A stretch of 64,000 bases of DNA, taken from the NCBI RefSeq assembly GCF_016907835.1, contig NZ_JAFBCT010000001.1:2356001-2420000 (forward strand), read 5' to 3'. Below are positions 40,224-50,258 of the stretch, piece after piece. Source of the DNA: Agromyces cerinus. GTDB taxonomy: Bacteria > Actinomycetota > Actinomycetes > Actinomycetales > Microbacteriaceae. The position numbers and the translations under genes were made by a program. Numbering within the stretch: position 1 is the stretch's first letter; every line of letters begins with the position of its first letter. Under the pieces are notes generated by a model, which saw only the letters and a program-made list of their open reading frames with translations, was not told where the DNA came from and did not search any database.

Positions 40224-41009
40224 TCACAGCACCTTCGAGAGGAACGCCTGCGTGCGCGCGTGCTGCGGGTTCGCGAGCACCTCGCGCGGGTCGCCCGTCT
40301 CGACGACCACGCCGCCGTCCATGAACACGAGCGTGTCGGCCACCTCGCGGGCGAAGCCCATCTCGTGCGTGACGACGATCATGGTCATGCCGGTCTTCGC
40401 GAGCTCCTTCATCACGTCGAGCACCTCGCCGACGAGCTCGGGGTCGAGCGCCGACGTGGGCTCGTCGAAGAGCATGAGCTTCGGATCCATCGCGAGCGCC
40501 CGTGCGATCGCCACCCGCTGCTGCTGCCCGCCCGAGAGATGCGCCGGGTAGTAGTCGGCGCGCTCCGCGAGGCCGACGCGCGCGAGCAGCTCGTGCGCAC
40601 GGGCCTTGGCCTGCGACTTCGAGACGCCCTTGACCTGGGTCGGGGCCTCCATGACGTTCTCGAGGGCCGTCATGTGCGGGAACAGGTTGAACCGCTGGAA
40701 CACCATGCCGATGTCGCGACGCTGCTTCGCGGCATCCTTCGGGTGCATCTCGTATAGCTTGTCGCCGACCTCGCGGTAGCCGACGAGCGAGCCGTCGACC
40801 GAGAGCCGCCCCGCCGAGACCTGCTCGAGGTGGTTGATGCAGCGCAGGAACGTCGACTTGCCGGAACCCGACGGGCCGACGAGGCAGAGCACCTCGCCGC
40901 GCTTGACCTCGAGCGAGATGTCCTTCAGCACCTCGTTGGAGCCGAAGCTCTTCGAGACGTGCTCGGCGAGCACCATCGGCTTCTGAGCAGCCGTCGTCTG
41001 TTCGCTCAT
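40224..41009 (-). CDS. Polar amino acid ABC transporter ATP-binding protein
   Basis: A 261-residue GlnQ/HisP-type ATPase. Walker A GPSGSGKS at 45-52, signature LSGGQQQR, Walker [15 protein letters not shown] and [14 protein letters not shown] follow the family order. It energises uptake with the co-encoded permease and binding protein. ATG 41009 overlaps the permease stop by 4 bp. Last gene of the operon. Confidence 0.92.
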   Translation of the reverse strand: MSEQTTAAQKPMVLAEHVSKSFGSNEVLKDISLEVKRGEVLCLVGPSGSGKSTFLRCINHLEQVSAGRLSVDGSLVGYREVGDKLYEMHPKDAAKQRRDIGMVFQRFNLFPHMTALENVMEAPTQVKGVSKSQAKARAHELLARVGLAERADYYPAHLSGGQQQRVAIARALAMDPKLMLFDEPTSALDPELVGEVLDVMKELAKTGMTMIVVTHEMGFAREVADTLVFMDGGVVVETGDPREVLANPQHARTQAFLSKVL

Positions 41010-42001
41010 CGAGCGTCTCCTCCGTGCTTGGCGGCGATCGCGGTCTCGGCGATCTCCGCGTCGACGGCGCTCATCGCGCCGGTGACCGGACCGGGACCGG
41101 TGTCGGGCCGAGCGCCGACCCCGCGCGCGAAGCGCTTCTCGAGGAAGTACTGGCCGACCATCAGCACCGACGTGATCGCGAGGTACCAGATCGATGCGAC
41201 GATCAGGAGCGGAACCGGTGCGAAGATCGCGGCCGCGATGTCGCGCTGGCGCATGTACAGCTCGAGCGTGAACGGGATCGCCGAGACGAGCGAGGTCGTC
41301 TTCAGCATCGAGATGACCTCGTTGCCGGTCGGCGGGATGATCACCCGCATCGCCTGCGGCAGCACGATGCGCCGCATCGTCGTGCCCCAGCTCATGCCGA
41401 GTGCCGTCGCCGCCTCGTGCTGCCCCGAATCGACCGAGAGGAGGCCGGCGCGGACGATCTCGGCCATGTACGCCGATTCGTTGAGCGCGAGCCCGATGAC
41501 GGCCAGCCAGAAGGCGTTGAACAGTACGTCCGTCGGGAAGGAGACCCACGCCTCCATGAACGGCACGCCGAGGTCGATCGTGGTGTAGACCGTCGACAGC
41601 AGGCCCCAGAAGACCAGCTGCACGTACACCGGAGTGCCGCGGAAGATCCAGAGCCAGACCCAGGCGATCGATTTCAGCACGGGGTTCGGCGACTGCCGCA
41701 TGACCGCGAGGATGATGCCGAGCACGACGCCGATGACCATCGAGAGCACGGTGAGGAGCAGGGTGTACCCCGCTGCCTGCGAGATGCGCTGATCGAAGAG
41801 GTACTTGCCGACGGTCGGCCAGTCGAAGGCCTCGCGCTGGGCGGCATCGATGACGAAGACGGCCACGACGGCGAGCAGCAGCACGGCGAAGACGATGCGC
41901 CACGGATGCCGCAGCCGCACGACCTTCGTCGGCACCGGGGCGGCCCCGGGGCCGCCCGCCGGCACGGGCGTCGTCGCCCGGCCGGAGGACTGATCGCTCA
42001 T
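41006..42001 (-). CDS. Polar amino acid ABC transporter permease
   Basis: A 331-residue His/Glu/Gln/Arg-type permease. After a Pro-rich cytoplasmic N-terminus there are about five to six helices with the EAA loop [22 protein letters not shown] near 215. Both N- and C-terminal tails are longer than in GlnP. One permease gene is present, so it probably forms a homodimer. ATG 42001 is 2 bp after the stop of the binding-protein gene and its stop overlaps the ATPase gene, so all three are one operon. Confidence 0.9.
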   Translation of the reverse strand: MSDQSSGRATTPVPAGGPGAAPVPTKVVRLRHPWRIVFAVLLLAVVAVFVIDAAQREAFDWPTVGKYLFDQRISQAAGYTLLLTVLSMVIGVVLGIILAVMRQSPNPVLKSIAWVWLWIFRGTPVYVQLVFWGLLSTVYTTIDLGVPFMEAWVSFPTDVLFNAFWLAVIGLALNESAYMAEIVRAGLLSVDSGQHEAATALGMSWGTTMRRIVLPQAMRVIIPPTGNEVISMLKTTSLVSAIPFTLELYMRQRDIAAAIFAPVPLLIVASIWYLAITSVLMVGQYFLEKRFARGVGARPDTGPGPVTGAMSAVDAEIAETAIAAKHGGDAR

Positions 42002-42003
42002 GA

Positions 42004-42903
42004 TCAGGTGCCCGCGTTGATCTCGATCGTGTCGACGGCGCCGGACTCGACGCCCCACTCGGCGAGGATGTCGCCGTAGGTGCCGTCGTCGATGAGCGAC
42101 TGCATCGCGGCCTGGACCGCCGCGGCGAGCTCGGAGCCCTTCTCCACCGGGAAGCCGTACGGCGCGGAGTCGAACACCTCGCCGGCCGCTTCGAGCTTGC
42201 CGTCGGTCTGCGCGATCGCGTAGCCCGTGACGGGCGAGTCGGCGCTCATCGCGTCGGCCTGGCCGAGCACCACGGCGTTCGCCGCAGCGTCCTGCGTGTC
42301 GAAGGGCGTGATCTGGATCGCGGGCTTGCCGGCGTCGACGCAGGCCTGGCTCTTCGCGGGCAGTTCGTCGGTGTGCTCGTAGGTCGTCGCCTGCACGGCG
42401 ACCTTCAGGCCGCACGCGTCGTCGGGGTCGACGGTCTTGCCGGCCGGTGCGGCCCACAGGATGCCGGCGCTGTAGTAGTCGACGAAGTCGACCTGCTTCT
42501 GGCGCTCTGCGTTGTCGGTGAAGCTCGACATCCCCATGTCCATGGTGCCGCCCGTGATCGACGGGATGATCTTGTCGAAGCTGGCGATCTCGTACTCGAC
42601 CTCGAGGCCGAGCTTGGCGCCGAGGGCCTCGACGAGGTCGACGTCCCACCCGATCGGGTTGCCCGCGTCGTCCTTGTACTCGTTGGGCGGGTAGGCGGCG
42701 TCGGTGCCGACGACGAGCTTGCCGGAATCGGCGATCTCGGCGGGCAGCAGGGCCGCGGCGGCCTCGTCGACCGCGATCGTGGGGGCCGAGGAATCGGTGT
42801 TCGGCTCGTCGCCGCCGGTCGTGTTGTCGACACAGCCGGAGAGGAGGAGGACCGCGGCCGCGGCCGCAGCCACGGTCGGAATGAGCAGGCGTCGGGTGTG
42901 CAT
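42004..42903 (-). CDS. Polar amino acid ABC transporter substrate-binding lipoprotein
   Basis: A 299-residue family 3 solute-binding protein. The signal peptide ends in the lipobox LLSG-Cys24, so it is anchored to the outer face of the membrane. [26 protein letters not shown] and the [18 protein letters not shown] segments are family marks; the ligand is probably a polar amino acid, but its identity is not readable. First gene of the three-gene operon; AGAGG lies before ATG 42903. It is divergent from the MFS gene. Confidence 0.92.
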   Translation of the reverse strand: MHTRRLLIPTVAAAAAAVLLLSGCVDNTTGGDEPNTDSSAPTIAVDEAAAALLPAEIADSGKLVVGTDAAYPPNEYKDDAGNPIGWDVDLVEALGAKLGLEVEYEIASFDKIIPSITGGTMDMGMSSFTDNAERQKQVDFVDYYSAGILWAAPAGKTVDPDDACGLKVAVQATTYEHTDELPAKSQACVDAGKPAIQITPFDTQDAAANAVVLGQADAMSADSPVTGYAIAQTDGKLEAAGEVFDSAPYGFPVEKGSELAAAVQAAMQSLIDDGTYGDILAEWGVESGAVDTIEINAGT

Positions 42904-43046
42904 GGGAGAACCTCTGTCGTTGCGATGATCGTCGACGCCGCAAGACTCTGGCCCCGGCGCCGTTACAGACCGAGCATATGTCACGTGCGGCGCGCTGGAT
43001 CCGGCTTCGAGATCACGATCCGGCCCTCGATAGAGTTGGTCGCACC

Positions 43047-44255
43047 GTGGGAAGCTACTCCGAACTGCTCAGAACCTCGGGCGTCGCTCGCATCATCGCC
43101 GCCCAGCTGACGGCACGCTTCCCGTCGGGCATGCTCTCGCTCGCATTCCTGCTCCACGTCGAACAGCAGACGGGCTCCTACGGCTCCGCCGGGCTCGTGC
43201 TCGCCGCCACCTCCATCGGCCAGGCCGTCGCCGGTCCGCTCACGAGCCGCCTGATGGGCCGGCTCGGAATGCGGCCGGTGCTCATCGCGACCCTCGCCGT
43301 CTGCGTCACGGCCGTGGTCGCGATCGCCCTGCTGCCGCTCACGGTGCCGCTCTACATGGCGATCGGGCTCATCGCCGGGCTCGCGAACCCGCCGGTGCAG
43401 CCGGCGGTGCGCACGATCTACCCGAAGATGGTGAACTCGCGCCAGCTCACGCCGCTCTTCTCACTCGACGCCTCGGCGCAGGAGATCATCTGGGTCGTCG
43501 GCCCCGTCGTCACGACGTTCGTCGCAACCCAGATCGGCACGGTCTGGGCGATCCTCCTCGCCGCCGTGCTCATGGTCGTCGGCGGCATCTGGTTCATCTC
43601 CTCGCCCGAGCTCGGCCGGGTGCGCATCCCCCGGTCGAAGCGGCGCTTCGGCACCGTGCTCGGGCGCCCCCCGGTGATGCTCGCGACGATCGTCGGCTTC
43701 CTGCTGATCGGCGCGTGCGCGGCGATCGAAGCCGGCGTCGTCGCCGCGTTCGGCCATGACGGCGCCGAGGCGGGCATCGTGCTCGCGATCTTCTCGGTCG
43801 GCTCGCTCGCCGGCGGCCTCTTCCTCGGCCATGTGCCGATCGGCCCGTGGTCGACCGCCCGCCGCATGTTCATCGTGTTCGCGGGCACGGCGCTCGCGGC
43901 CGGACTCATGGACTTCTGGTGGCTCTCGATCACCCTCTTCATCGCCGGCATCGGCATCGCGCCGGCACTCGCCGTGCTCTTCGCGATCGTGTCGGCGAGC
44001 GTGAAGTTCTCGGACACCGCCGAGGCGTACGGCTGGGTCGGCACCGGCCAACTCATCGGCGCCGCCCTCGGCTCGGCGCTCGCGGGCTTCCTCATCGACA
44101 GCAACGGCGCGCAGGGTGCGTTCTGGGCCGCCACGGCGCTCGCCTTCCTCGGTTTCCTCGTGCCGCTGCTCGGTCGCCGCTGGCACCCCGACCTCCGCGG
44201 ACGCGATGCCAGCCCGATCCCCGACACCGAGCCGATTCCGGCTCAGCCGAGCTGA
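43047..44255 (+). CDS. MFS transporter
   Basis: A 402-residue major facilitator with about twelve helices. GRLGMRPVLI is the loop 2-3 motif. It resembles the putative sugar/drug efflux MFS proteins of actinobacteria with unknown substrate. GTG 43047 is taken as start because TAGAGT (43031-43036) lies ten bases upstream and the first helix follows properly; longer in-frame versions would include the promoter region. Upstream is the divergent binding-protein gene, downstream a reductase gene 32 bp away that is probably co-transcribed. Confidence 0.8.
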   Translation: MGSYSELLRTSGVARIIAAQLTARFPSGMLSLAFLLHVEQQTGSYGSAGLVLAATSIGQAVAGPLTSRLMGRLGMRPVLIATLAVCVTAVVAIALLPLTVPLYMAIGLIAGLANPPVQPAVRTIYPKMVNSRQLTPLFSLDASAQEIIWVVGPVVTTFVATQIGTVWAILLAAVLMVVGGIWFISSPELGRVRIPRSKRRFGTVLGRPPVMLATIVGFLLIGACAAIEAGVVAAFGHDGAEAGIVLAIFSVGSLAGGLFLGHVPIGPWSTARRMFIVFAGTALAAGLMDFWWLSITLFIAGIGIAPALAVLFAIVSASVKFSDTAEAYGWVGTGQLIGAALGSALAGFLIDSNGAQGAFWAATALAFLGFLVPLLGRRWHPDLRGRDASPIPDTEPIPAQPS

Positions 44256-44287
44256 GGCACCGCCGCACCCGTCGAGAGAAGACCCCG

Positions 44288-45121
44288 ATGTCACGACCGC
44301 TTCCCGCAGCGCCCCGACTGCCGCTCGCCGATGGCTCGAGCATCCCGCAGCTCGGCTACGGCCTCTACAAGGTGCCGGCAGCGGATGCCGCGGGCCTCTG
44401 CCTCGACGCGATCGACGCGGGCTACCGACACCTCGACACCGCCGCGTTCTACGGCAATGAGCGCGAGGTCGGCGAAGCGGTGCGTGCGTCGGGGCTCGCG
44501 CGCGACGAGCTGTTCGTGACGAGCAAGGTGTGGAAGGACGACAACGGCTACGACTCCACCCTCCGTGCCTTCGACGCGTCGATGCGTCGGTTCGCGTTCG
44601 ATCGGCTCGACCTCTTCCTCATCCACTGGCCGGTGCCGTCGACCGACCGGTACGTCGATACCTGGCGCGCGCTCATCCGCATCCGCGACGAGGGCCGCGT
44701 GCGCTCGATCGGCGTCTCGAACTTCCACGCCCATCACATCGAACGACTCGTCGCCGAGACCGGTGAGACTCCCGTGGTGAACCAGGTCGAGCTGCATCCG
44801 TGGCTGCCGCAGACGGCGCTGCGCGAGTTCGATGCGGCCCGCGGCATCCGCACCGAGGCGTGGTCGCCGCTCGCACGCGGCAGAGTGCTCGGCACGCCGC
44901 TGCTCGACGAGCTGGCCGCGAAGCACGGGCGGAGCCCTGCGCAGGTCGTGCTGCGCTGGCACGTGCAGCTCGGCAACATCGTGATCCCGAAGGCATCGTC
45001 GCCCGAACGCATCCGCGAGAACCTCGGCGTCTTCGGCTTCGAGCTCGACGCCGCCGACCTCGCGGCGATCGCCTCGCTCGACAGCGGCGAGCGCACCGGC
45101 CGCGATCCCGACGACGACTGA
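44288..45121 (+). CDS. Aldo/keto reductase (second copy)
   Basis: A 277-residue aldo/keto reductase with tetrad Asp50, Tyr55, Lys80 and His113 and the cofactor segment VIPKASSPERIREN. It is close in length and sequence to the reductase at 33508-34338 (shared GYRH, SIGVSNF and VELHP motifs), so the two are paralogues. A GAGAGAAGA site precedes ATG 44288. It may form an operon with the MFS gene. Confidence 0.9.
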   Translation: MSRPLPAAPRLPLADGSSIPQLGYGLYKVPAADAAGLCLDAIDAGYRHLDTAAFYGNEREVGEAVRASGLARDELFVTSKVWKDDNGYDSTLRAFDASMRRFAFDRLDLFLIHWPVPSTDRYVDTWRALIRIRDEGRVRSIGVSNFHAHHIERLVAETGETPVVNQVELHPWLPQTALREFDAARGIRTEAWSPLARGRVLGTPLLDELAAKHGRSPAQVVLRWHVQLGNIVIPKASSPERIRENLGVFGFELDAADLAAIASLDSGERTGRDPDDD

Positions 45122-45208
45122 GACCGGGTCTCGAGCGTCATCCGATCGTGACCCGACTCCCAGCCGGCGTCCAGACATCGCATTCCGGGCCGGCAATACA
45201 GTGAGCGC

Positions 45209-46177
<969 letters not shown>

Positions 46178-46186
46178 TCTGGCGGC

Positions 46187-47350
46187 GTGAGCGCCACGCC
46201 TGAGACCCTGCTGCACGACGAGCTGCTCGAACGCTTCCGCGAGCGGGCAGCCCGGTACGACCGCGACAACGCGTTCTTCGACGAAGACCTCGCCGAGCTC
46301 CGCGAGGCGGGCTATCTGACGGCCCTCGTGCCCGTCGAGCTCGGCGGCCTCGGCTGGACGTTCGCCGACGCCGTGCGCGGCCAGATGCGCCTCGCCGGTG
46401 CGGCGCCCGCGACGGCGCTGGCGGTCAACATGCACCTCGTCTGGACCGGCGTCGCCAAGGTGCTGCGCGATCGAGGCGACGACTCGCTCGACTTCGTGCT
46501 GCGCGAGGCGGGTGCCGGCGAGATCTTCGGGTTCGGCATCAGCGAGGCAGGCAACGACCTCATGCTCTTCGGCTCGCGCACCATCGCCGAACCCCAGGCC
46601 GGCGGCGGCTACCGGTACACGGGCCGCAAGATCTTCACCTCCCTCTCCCCCGCCTGGACCCGGCTCGGCACGATGGGCCTCGACACGGTCTCCGCCGATG
46701 CGCCGAAGATCGTCTACGGCTTCATCGACCGCGAAGACCCCGACGTGCGGATCCTCGACGACTGGGACACGATGGGCATGCGGGCGAGCCAGAGCCGCAC
46801 GACGGTGCTCGACGGGGCGTTCGCGGCATCCGACCGCATCGTGCGCCGGCTCGACCCCGGGCCCAACGCCGACCCGCTGATCTTCGGCATCTTCGCGAAC
46901 TTCGAGTTGCTGCTCGCCTCGGTGTACGCCGGCATCGGCGACCGCGCACTCGACCTCGCCGTCGCAGCGGCGCGCCGACGCACCTCGATGAAGAACGGCG
47001 GTGCGCCGCTCTCGCAGGATCCCGACATCCGTTGGCGCATCGCCGATGCCGCGATGGCCCAGGAGGCCATCGCCCCACAGCTCCTCGCCATCGCGCGCGA
47101 CCTCGAGGAGCTCGTCGACCACGGTGCGTTCTGGTTCGCGAAGCTCGTGGGCATCAAGGTGCGTGCGACCGAGACGGCCAAGCACGTCGTCGACCAGGCC
47201 GTGCGCGTCTCAGGAGGGTCGACGTACTTCGCGGGTTCCGAGCTCGGCCGCCTCTACCGCGACGTGCTCGCCGGCATCTTCCACCCCTCCGACGACGAGT
47301 CCGCCCATGCGACGGTCGCGAACGCCTGGCTCGGCCCGATCGACGCGTGA
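46187..47350 (+). CDS. Acyl-CoA dehydrogenase family protein
   Basis: A 387-residue flavoprotein of the acyl-CoA dehydrogenase fold: N-terminal helical domain, a central beta domain with GFGISEAGNDLMLFGS and YTGRKIFTS, and a C-terminal helical bundle ending VRVSGGSTYFAGSELGRLYRDV. It probably uses FAD. The usual catalytic glutamate position is not obvious, so a role as an acyl-CoA dehydrogenase, nitroalkane oxidase-like or DszC-like monooxygenase is open. GTG 46187 is six bases after TAGTCT, which itself contains the upstream stop codon, so it can be transcribed independently. Confidence 0.82.
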   Translation: MSATPETLLHDELLERFRERAARYDRDNAFFDEDLAELREAGYLTALVPVELGGLGWTFADAVRGQMRLAGAAPATALAVNMHLVWTGVAKVLRDRGDDSLDFVLREAGAGEIFGFGISEAGNDLMLFGSRTIAEPQAGGGYRYTGRKIFTSLSPAWTRLGTMGLDTVSADAPKIVYGFIDREDPDVRILDDWDTMGMRASQSRTTVLDGAFAASDRIVRRLDPGPNADPLIFGIFANFELLLASVYAGIGDRALDLAVAAARRRTSMKNGGAPLSQDPDIRWRIADAAMAQEAIAPQLLAIARDLEELVDHGAFWFAKLVGIKVRATETAKHVVDQAVRVSGGSTYFAGSELGRLYRDVLAGIFHPSDDESAHATVANAWLGPIDA

Positions 47351-47425
47351 GCCCGACCCCGGGTGCGTCCGCCCGGTAGACTCGACCGGGCGGCGCGGAC
47401 CGTCACCGGAACTCTGGAGGTCGTT

Positions 47426-47602
47426 GTGAACGTCGTCACTTTCCTCATCTCGATGGGACTCTTCGTCTTCGGCATGTGGCTCATGGGCACCGCGCCGGTG
47501 ATGACCGAGTTCCAGGCGCCCGTGTTCTTCGGCGGCATCGTCGCCGTGGCGCTCTCCCTCGCGATCCCGTTCCATCTCCTCGGCCGCAGCGACGGCGTCT
47601 GA
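47426..47602 (+). CDS. Small two-helix membrane protein, 58 aa
   Basis: Two hydrophobic helices (about 4-22 and 32-52) joined by a short loop, with a charged C-terminus. No family recognised. GTG 47426 follows TGGAGG with good spacing, which supports a real gene. The stop is 8 bp before the TTG start of the AlaX-like gene, so they are probably one operon. Confidence 0.65.
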   Translation: MNVVTFLISMGLFVFGMWLMGTAPVMTEFQAPVFFGGIVAVALSLAIPFHLLGRSDGV

Positions 47603-47610
47603 GCCCCGAG

Positions 47611-48489
47611 TTGCTGCCCTCTCGCGACACACTCGTCACCTACCCCGCTGGCGCGCTCGACGCGGACACCGTGGTGCTGCACGTCGCCCCAGCAGGTGAC
47701 GGCCGAACCGCCGTCGTCACCGAGGCGACGAGCTTCCACCCGGTCGACGCCGCCTGGCCCGACCAGCCGGCCGACACCGGGACGCTGACCGCCGGCGACC
47801 TCGAGGTCCCGATCGTCGACGCCGTCGTCGCGGCCACCGACGGCACCGAGCTCTTCCTCGGCGCCGACATCCCCGTGCGCAAGGGCACCGAGGGCTGGGC
47901 GTTCCTCGTCGCCCACCTCGTCGCCGGCGATGCCGCGATCGCCGAGGGCGATGCGGTCTCGGTGCGAGCGGATGCCACGGCGCGCCGCGCCCTCTCGACC
48001 GGTCATACCGCCTGCCACGCGGCGGCGCTCGCCCTGAACGCCGCACTCGCCGGCAACTGGTCGAAGGCCGCACGCGAAGACGCCCTCGGAGCACCCGACT
48101 TCGACGGCATCGCGATCGCATCGAGCCGCATCGTGCCGAACGGCTCCGTCGACGTGTACCGTCTCAACAAGTCGCTGCGCCGCGCCGGGTTCGACACGGC
48201 ATCGGTCGCCGCCGACGGTCTCGGTGAGCTCGCGGCATCCGTCACCGCGACGATCGCCGAATGGGCCGCCGCCGGCACCGCTGTACGCATCGACCGCGAG
48301 GGCGACGGGCTCACCGACCGCAGGTACTGGGTCGCCGAGCTTCCCGCCGGCACCGCCCGCATCGCGTGCGGCGGCACCCACGTCGGTTCGCTCGCGGAGC
48401 TCGGCGACGTGCAGGTCGAGTTCGAGGCGGGCGACGATGCCGGCACCCCCGTGCTGACCATGCGCACGCACGCCGCACCGGCGCGCTGA
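47611..48489 (+). CDS. AlaX-like alanyl-tRNA editing domain protein
   Basis: A 292-residue (from TTG 47611) protein related to the trans-editing domain of alanyl-tRNA synthetase. Zinc ligands are seen in GHTACH (His132 and His136) and in CGGTHVGSL near residue 250; the N-terminal half matches the AlaX beta-barrel (TYPAG, TSFHP, DTGTL). Such proteins hydrolyse Ser- or Gly-tRNA-Ala. The GGxQ-type glycine motif is degenerate (AAWPDQP), so activity is uncertain. The start is uncertain as well: CTG/TTG codons precede and GTG 47653 is a later option. Confidence 0.75.
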   Translation: MLPSRDTLVTYPAGALDADTVVLHVAPAGDGRTAVVTEATSFHPVDAAWPDQPADTGTLTAGDLEVPIVDAVVAATDGTELFLGADIPVRKGTEGWAFLVAHLVAGDAAIAEGDAVSVRADATARRALSTGHTACHAAALALNAALAGNWSKAAREDALGAPDFDGIAIASSRIVPNGSVDVYRLNKSLRRAGFDTASVAADGLGELAASVTATIAEWAAAGTAVRIDREGDGLTDRRYWVAELPAGTARIACGGTHVGSLAELGDVQVEFEAGDDAGTPVLTMRTHAAPAR

Positions 48490-48534
48490 GCGCCACTGGC
48501 CGCGACACCTCCGCGCGGGGTTACGATTGCGGAT

Positions 48535-49029
48535 GTGGGTATACGCATCGAGAAGGTCGACCTTCCGGGGATCGGCATTCGTCACGACCTCGTCACCGAG
48601 AGCGGGCGGCGCATCAGCGTCGTCTCGCACCGTGACGGCGAGCGCGACCTCGGGCTCTTCGACCAAGACGATCCCGATGCCTGTCGCGACTCCATTCCGC
48701 TGAACGACGACGAGGCCGCGGCCCTCGCCGACGTGCTCGGCGCCTCCGTCATGCTCAGCCGGCTCACGAGCCTCAGCGACGAGACGGCCGGCCTCTACAC
48801 CGAGCAGATCGCCCTGCCGACGGACTCGCCGTACCTGAACCGCACCCTCGGGGCGACGAAAGCCCGCACACGCACGCACGCCTCGATCGTGGCCATCGTG
48901 CGCGACGGCGCGATCATCCCCTCACCCACGCCTGCAGAGACGCTGCGCGCTGGAGACGTCATCGTCGTCGTCGGAACACGTGAAGGACTCGACGGAGTAG
49001 CCCGGCTGCTCGCCAACGGCCCCGACTGA
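48535..49029 (+). CDS. khtT: K+/H+ antiporter regulatory subunit KhtT-like (RCK_C domain)
   Basis: A 164-residue cytosolic protein: an N-terminal small domain (1-75) then an RCK_C (TrkA-C) domain (about 80-160) ending in ETLRAGDVIVVVGTREGLDGVARLL. It matches KhtT, which gates KhtU in response to c-di-AMP and pH in Bacillus. GTG 48535 is seven bases after a TACGAT -10 box, so leaderless. The stop is seven bases before the antiporter gene. Confidence 0.88.
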   Translation: MGIRIEKVDLPGIGIRHDLVTESGRRISVVSHRDGERDLGLFDQDDPDACRDSIPLNDDEAAALADVLGASVMLSRLTSLSDETAGLYTEQIALPTDSPYLNRTLGATKARTRTHASIVAIVRDGAIIPSPTPAETLRAGDVIVVVGTREGLDGVARLLANGPD

Positions 49030-49036
49030 GGCCGCT

Positions 49037-50242
49037 ATGCACGAGACCACGCTGCTCCTCATCGAAGTCGGCGCGCTGCTTCTCGGCATGAGTCTGCTCG
49101 GGCGCGTCGCGCTCGCCTTCGGCATCTCGCCGATCCCGTTCTACCTCGTGCTCGGGCTCGCCTTCGGCGAGGGCGGGCTCATCGCCCTCGACGCGAGCGA
49201 GGAGTTCTTCCAGACGGGCGCCGAGATCGGCGTCATCCTGCTGCTCGCGCTGCTCGGCCTCGAGTACACGGCATCCGAGCTGTTCGGCAGCCTCAAGTCG
49301 GCGCGCACCGCGGGCCTCGTGGACGCGGCGCTGAACGCCCTGCCAGGCGCCGCGCTCGCGCTCCTCCTCGGTTGGGGTCCGGTGGCCGCGGTCGCCATGG
49401 CCGGAGTGACCTGGGTGTCGTCGTCGGGTGTCATCGCGAAGCTCCTGCGCGACCTCGGCCGGCTCTCGAACCGCGAGACGCCGGCGATCCTCGCGGTGCT
49501 CGTCATCGAGGACCTCGCGATGGCGTTCTACCTGCCGGTGCTCTCCGCACTCGTGGTCGGCATGAGCCTGATGCAGGGCGCCGTGTCCGTCGCGATCGCG
49601 GTGAGCGTGGTCGCGGTGATCCTCTACGTCGCCCTGCGGCACGGACACCTCGTCTCGCGCCTCTTCCCGGCTGACCACTTCGAGCCGCTGCTCCTCGGCG
49701 TGCTCGGCCTCACGATGCTCGTCGCGGGCTTCGCGGCCGAGGTGAGCGTGTCGGCCGCCGTCGGCGCGTTCCTCGTCGGCATCGCGCTGTCGGGGCGAGT
49801 CGCGGCGAACGCGAGCCAGGTGCTCACCCCGCTGCGCGACCTCTTCGCCGCGATCTTCTTCGTCTTCTTCGGCCTCACGACCGACTCGTCGGCGCTGCTG
49901 TCGATGCTGCCCGCGGCGCTCGCGCTCGCCCTCGTGACGATCATCACGAAGCTCATCACGGGCGCGTACGCCGCACGACGTGCCGGTGTCGGCACTCTCG
50001 GCCAGTGGCGCGCCGGCCTCTCGCTGGCGCCTCGCGGCGAGTTCTCGATCGTCATCGCGGGGCTCGCAGTGGGGTCGGGCGTCGTCGCGCCCGAACTCGC
50101 GCCGCTCGCGACGGCCTACGTGCTCATCACGATCGTCGCCGGCACGTTCCTCGCGCGCGTGCCCGATGCCCTCTGGTTCCGGGCGGCCGTGCGTCGACGG
50201 CGGGCGGCCGCCGGCGCGAGCCCGGTGCCGCCCGCCGCCTGA
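49037..50242 (+). CDS. khtU: K+/H+ antiporter KhtU-like (CPA2 family)
   Basis: A 401-residue CPA2 antiporter with about twelve to thirteen helices. The GLLLLALLGLEY-like EIGVILLLALLGLEY segment, the unwound helix pair and the ASFIVIAGL-like RGEFSIVIAGLA motif (with glutamate) are typical of KefB/KhtU. It exports K+ (or NH4+) in exchange for protons and is controlled by the RCK_C protein encoded just upstream. No C-terminal RCK domain of its own, consistent with the two-subunit type. Confidence 0.9.
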   Translation: MHETTLLLIEVGALLLGMSLLGRVALAFGISPIPFYLVLGLAFGEGGLIALDASEEFFQTGAEIGVILLLALLGLEYTASELFGSLKSARTAGLVDAALNALPGAALALLLGWGPVAAVAMAGVTWVSSSGVIAKLLRDLGRLSNRETPAILAVLVIEDLAMAFYLPVLSALVVGMSLMQGAVSVAIAVSVVAVILYVALRHGHLVSRLFPADHFEPLLLGVLGLTMLVAGFAAEVSVSAAVGAFLVGIALSGRVAANASQVLTPLRDLFAAIFFVFFGLTTDSSALLSMLPAALALALVTIITKLITGAYAARRAGVGTLGQWRAGLSLAPRGEFSIVIAGLAVGSGVVAPELAPLATAYVLITIVAGTFLARVPDALWFRAAVRRRRAAAGASPVPPAA

Positions 50243-50258
50243 GGGCTGCGAACCGAGT

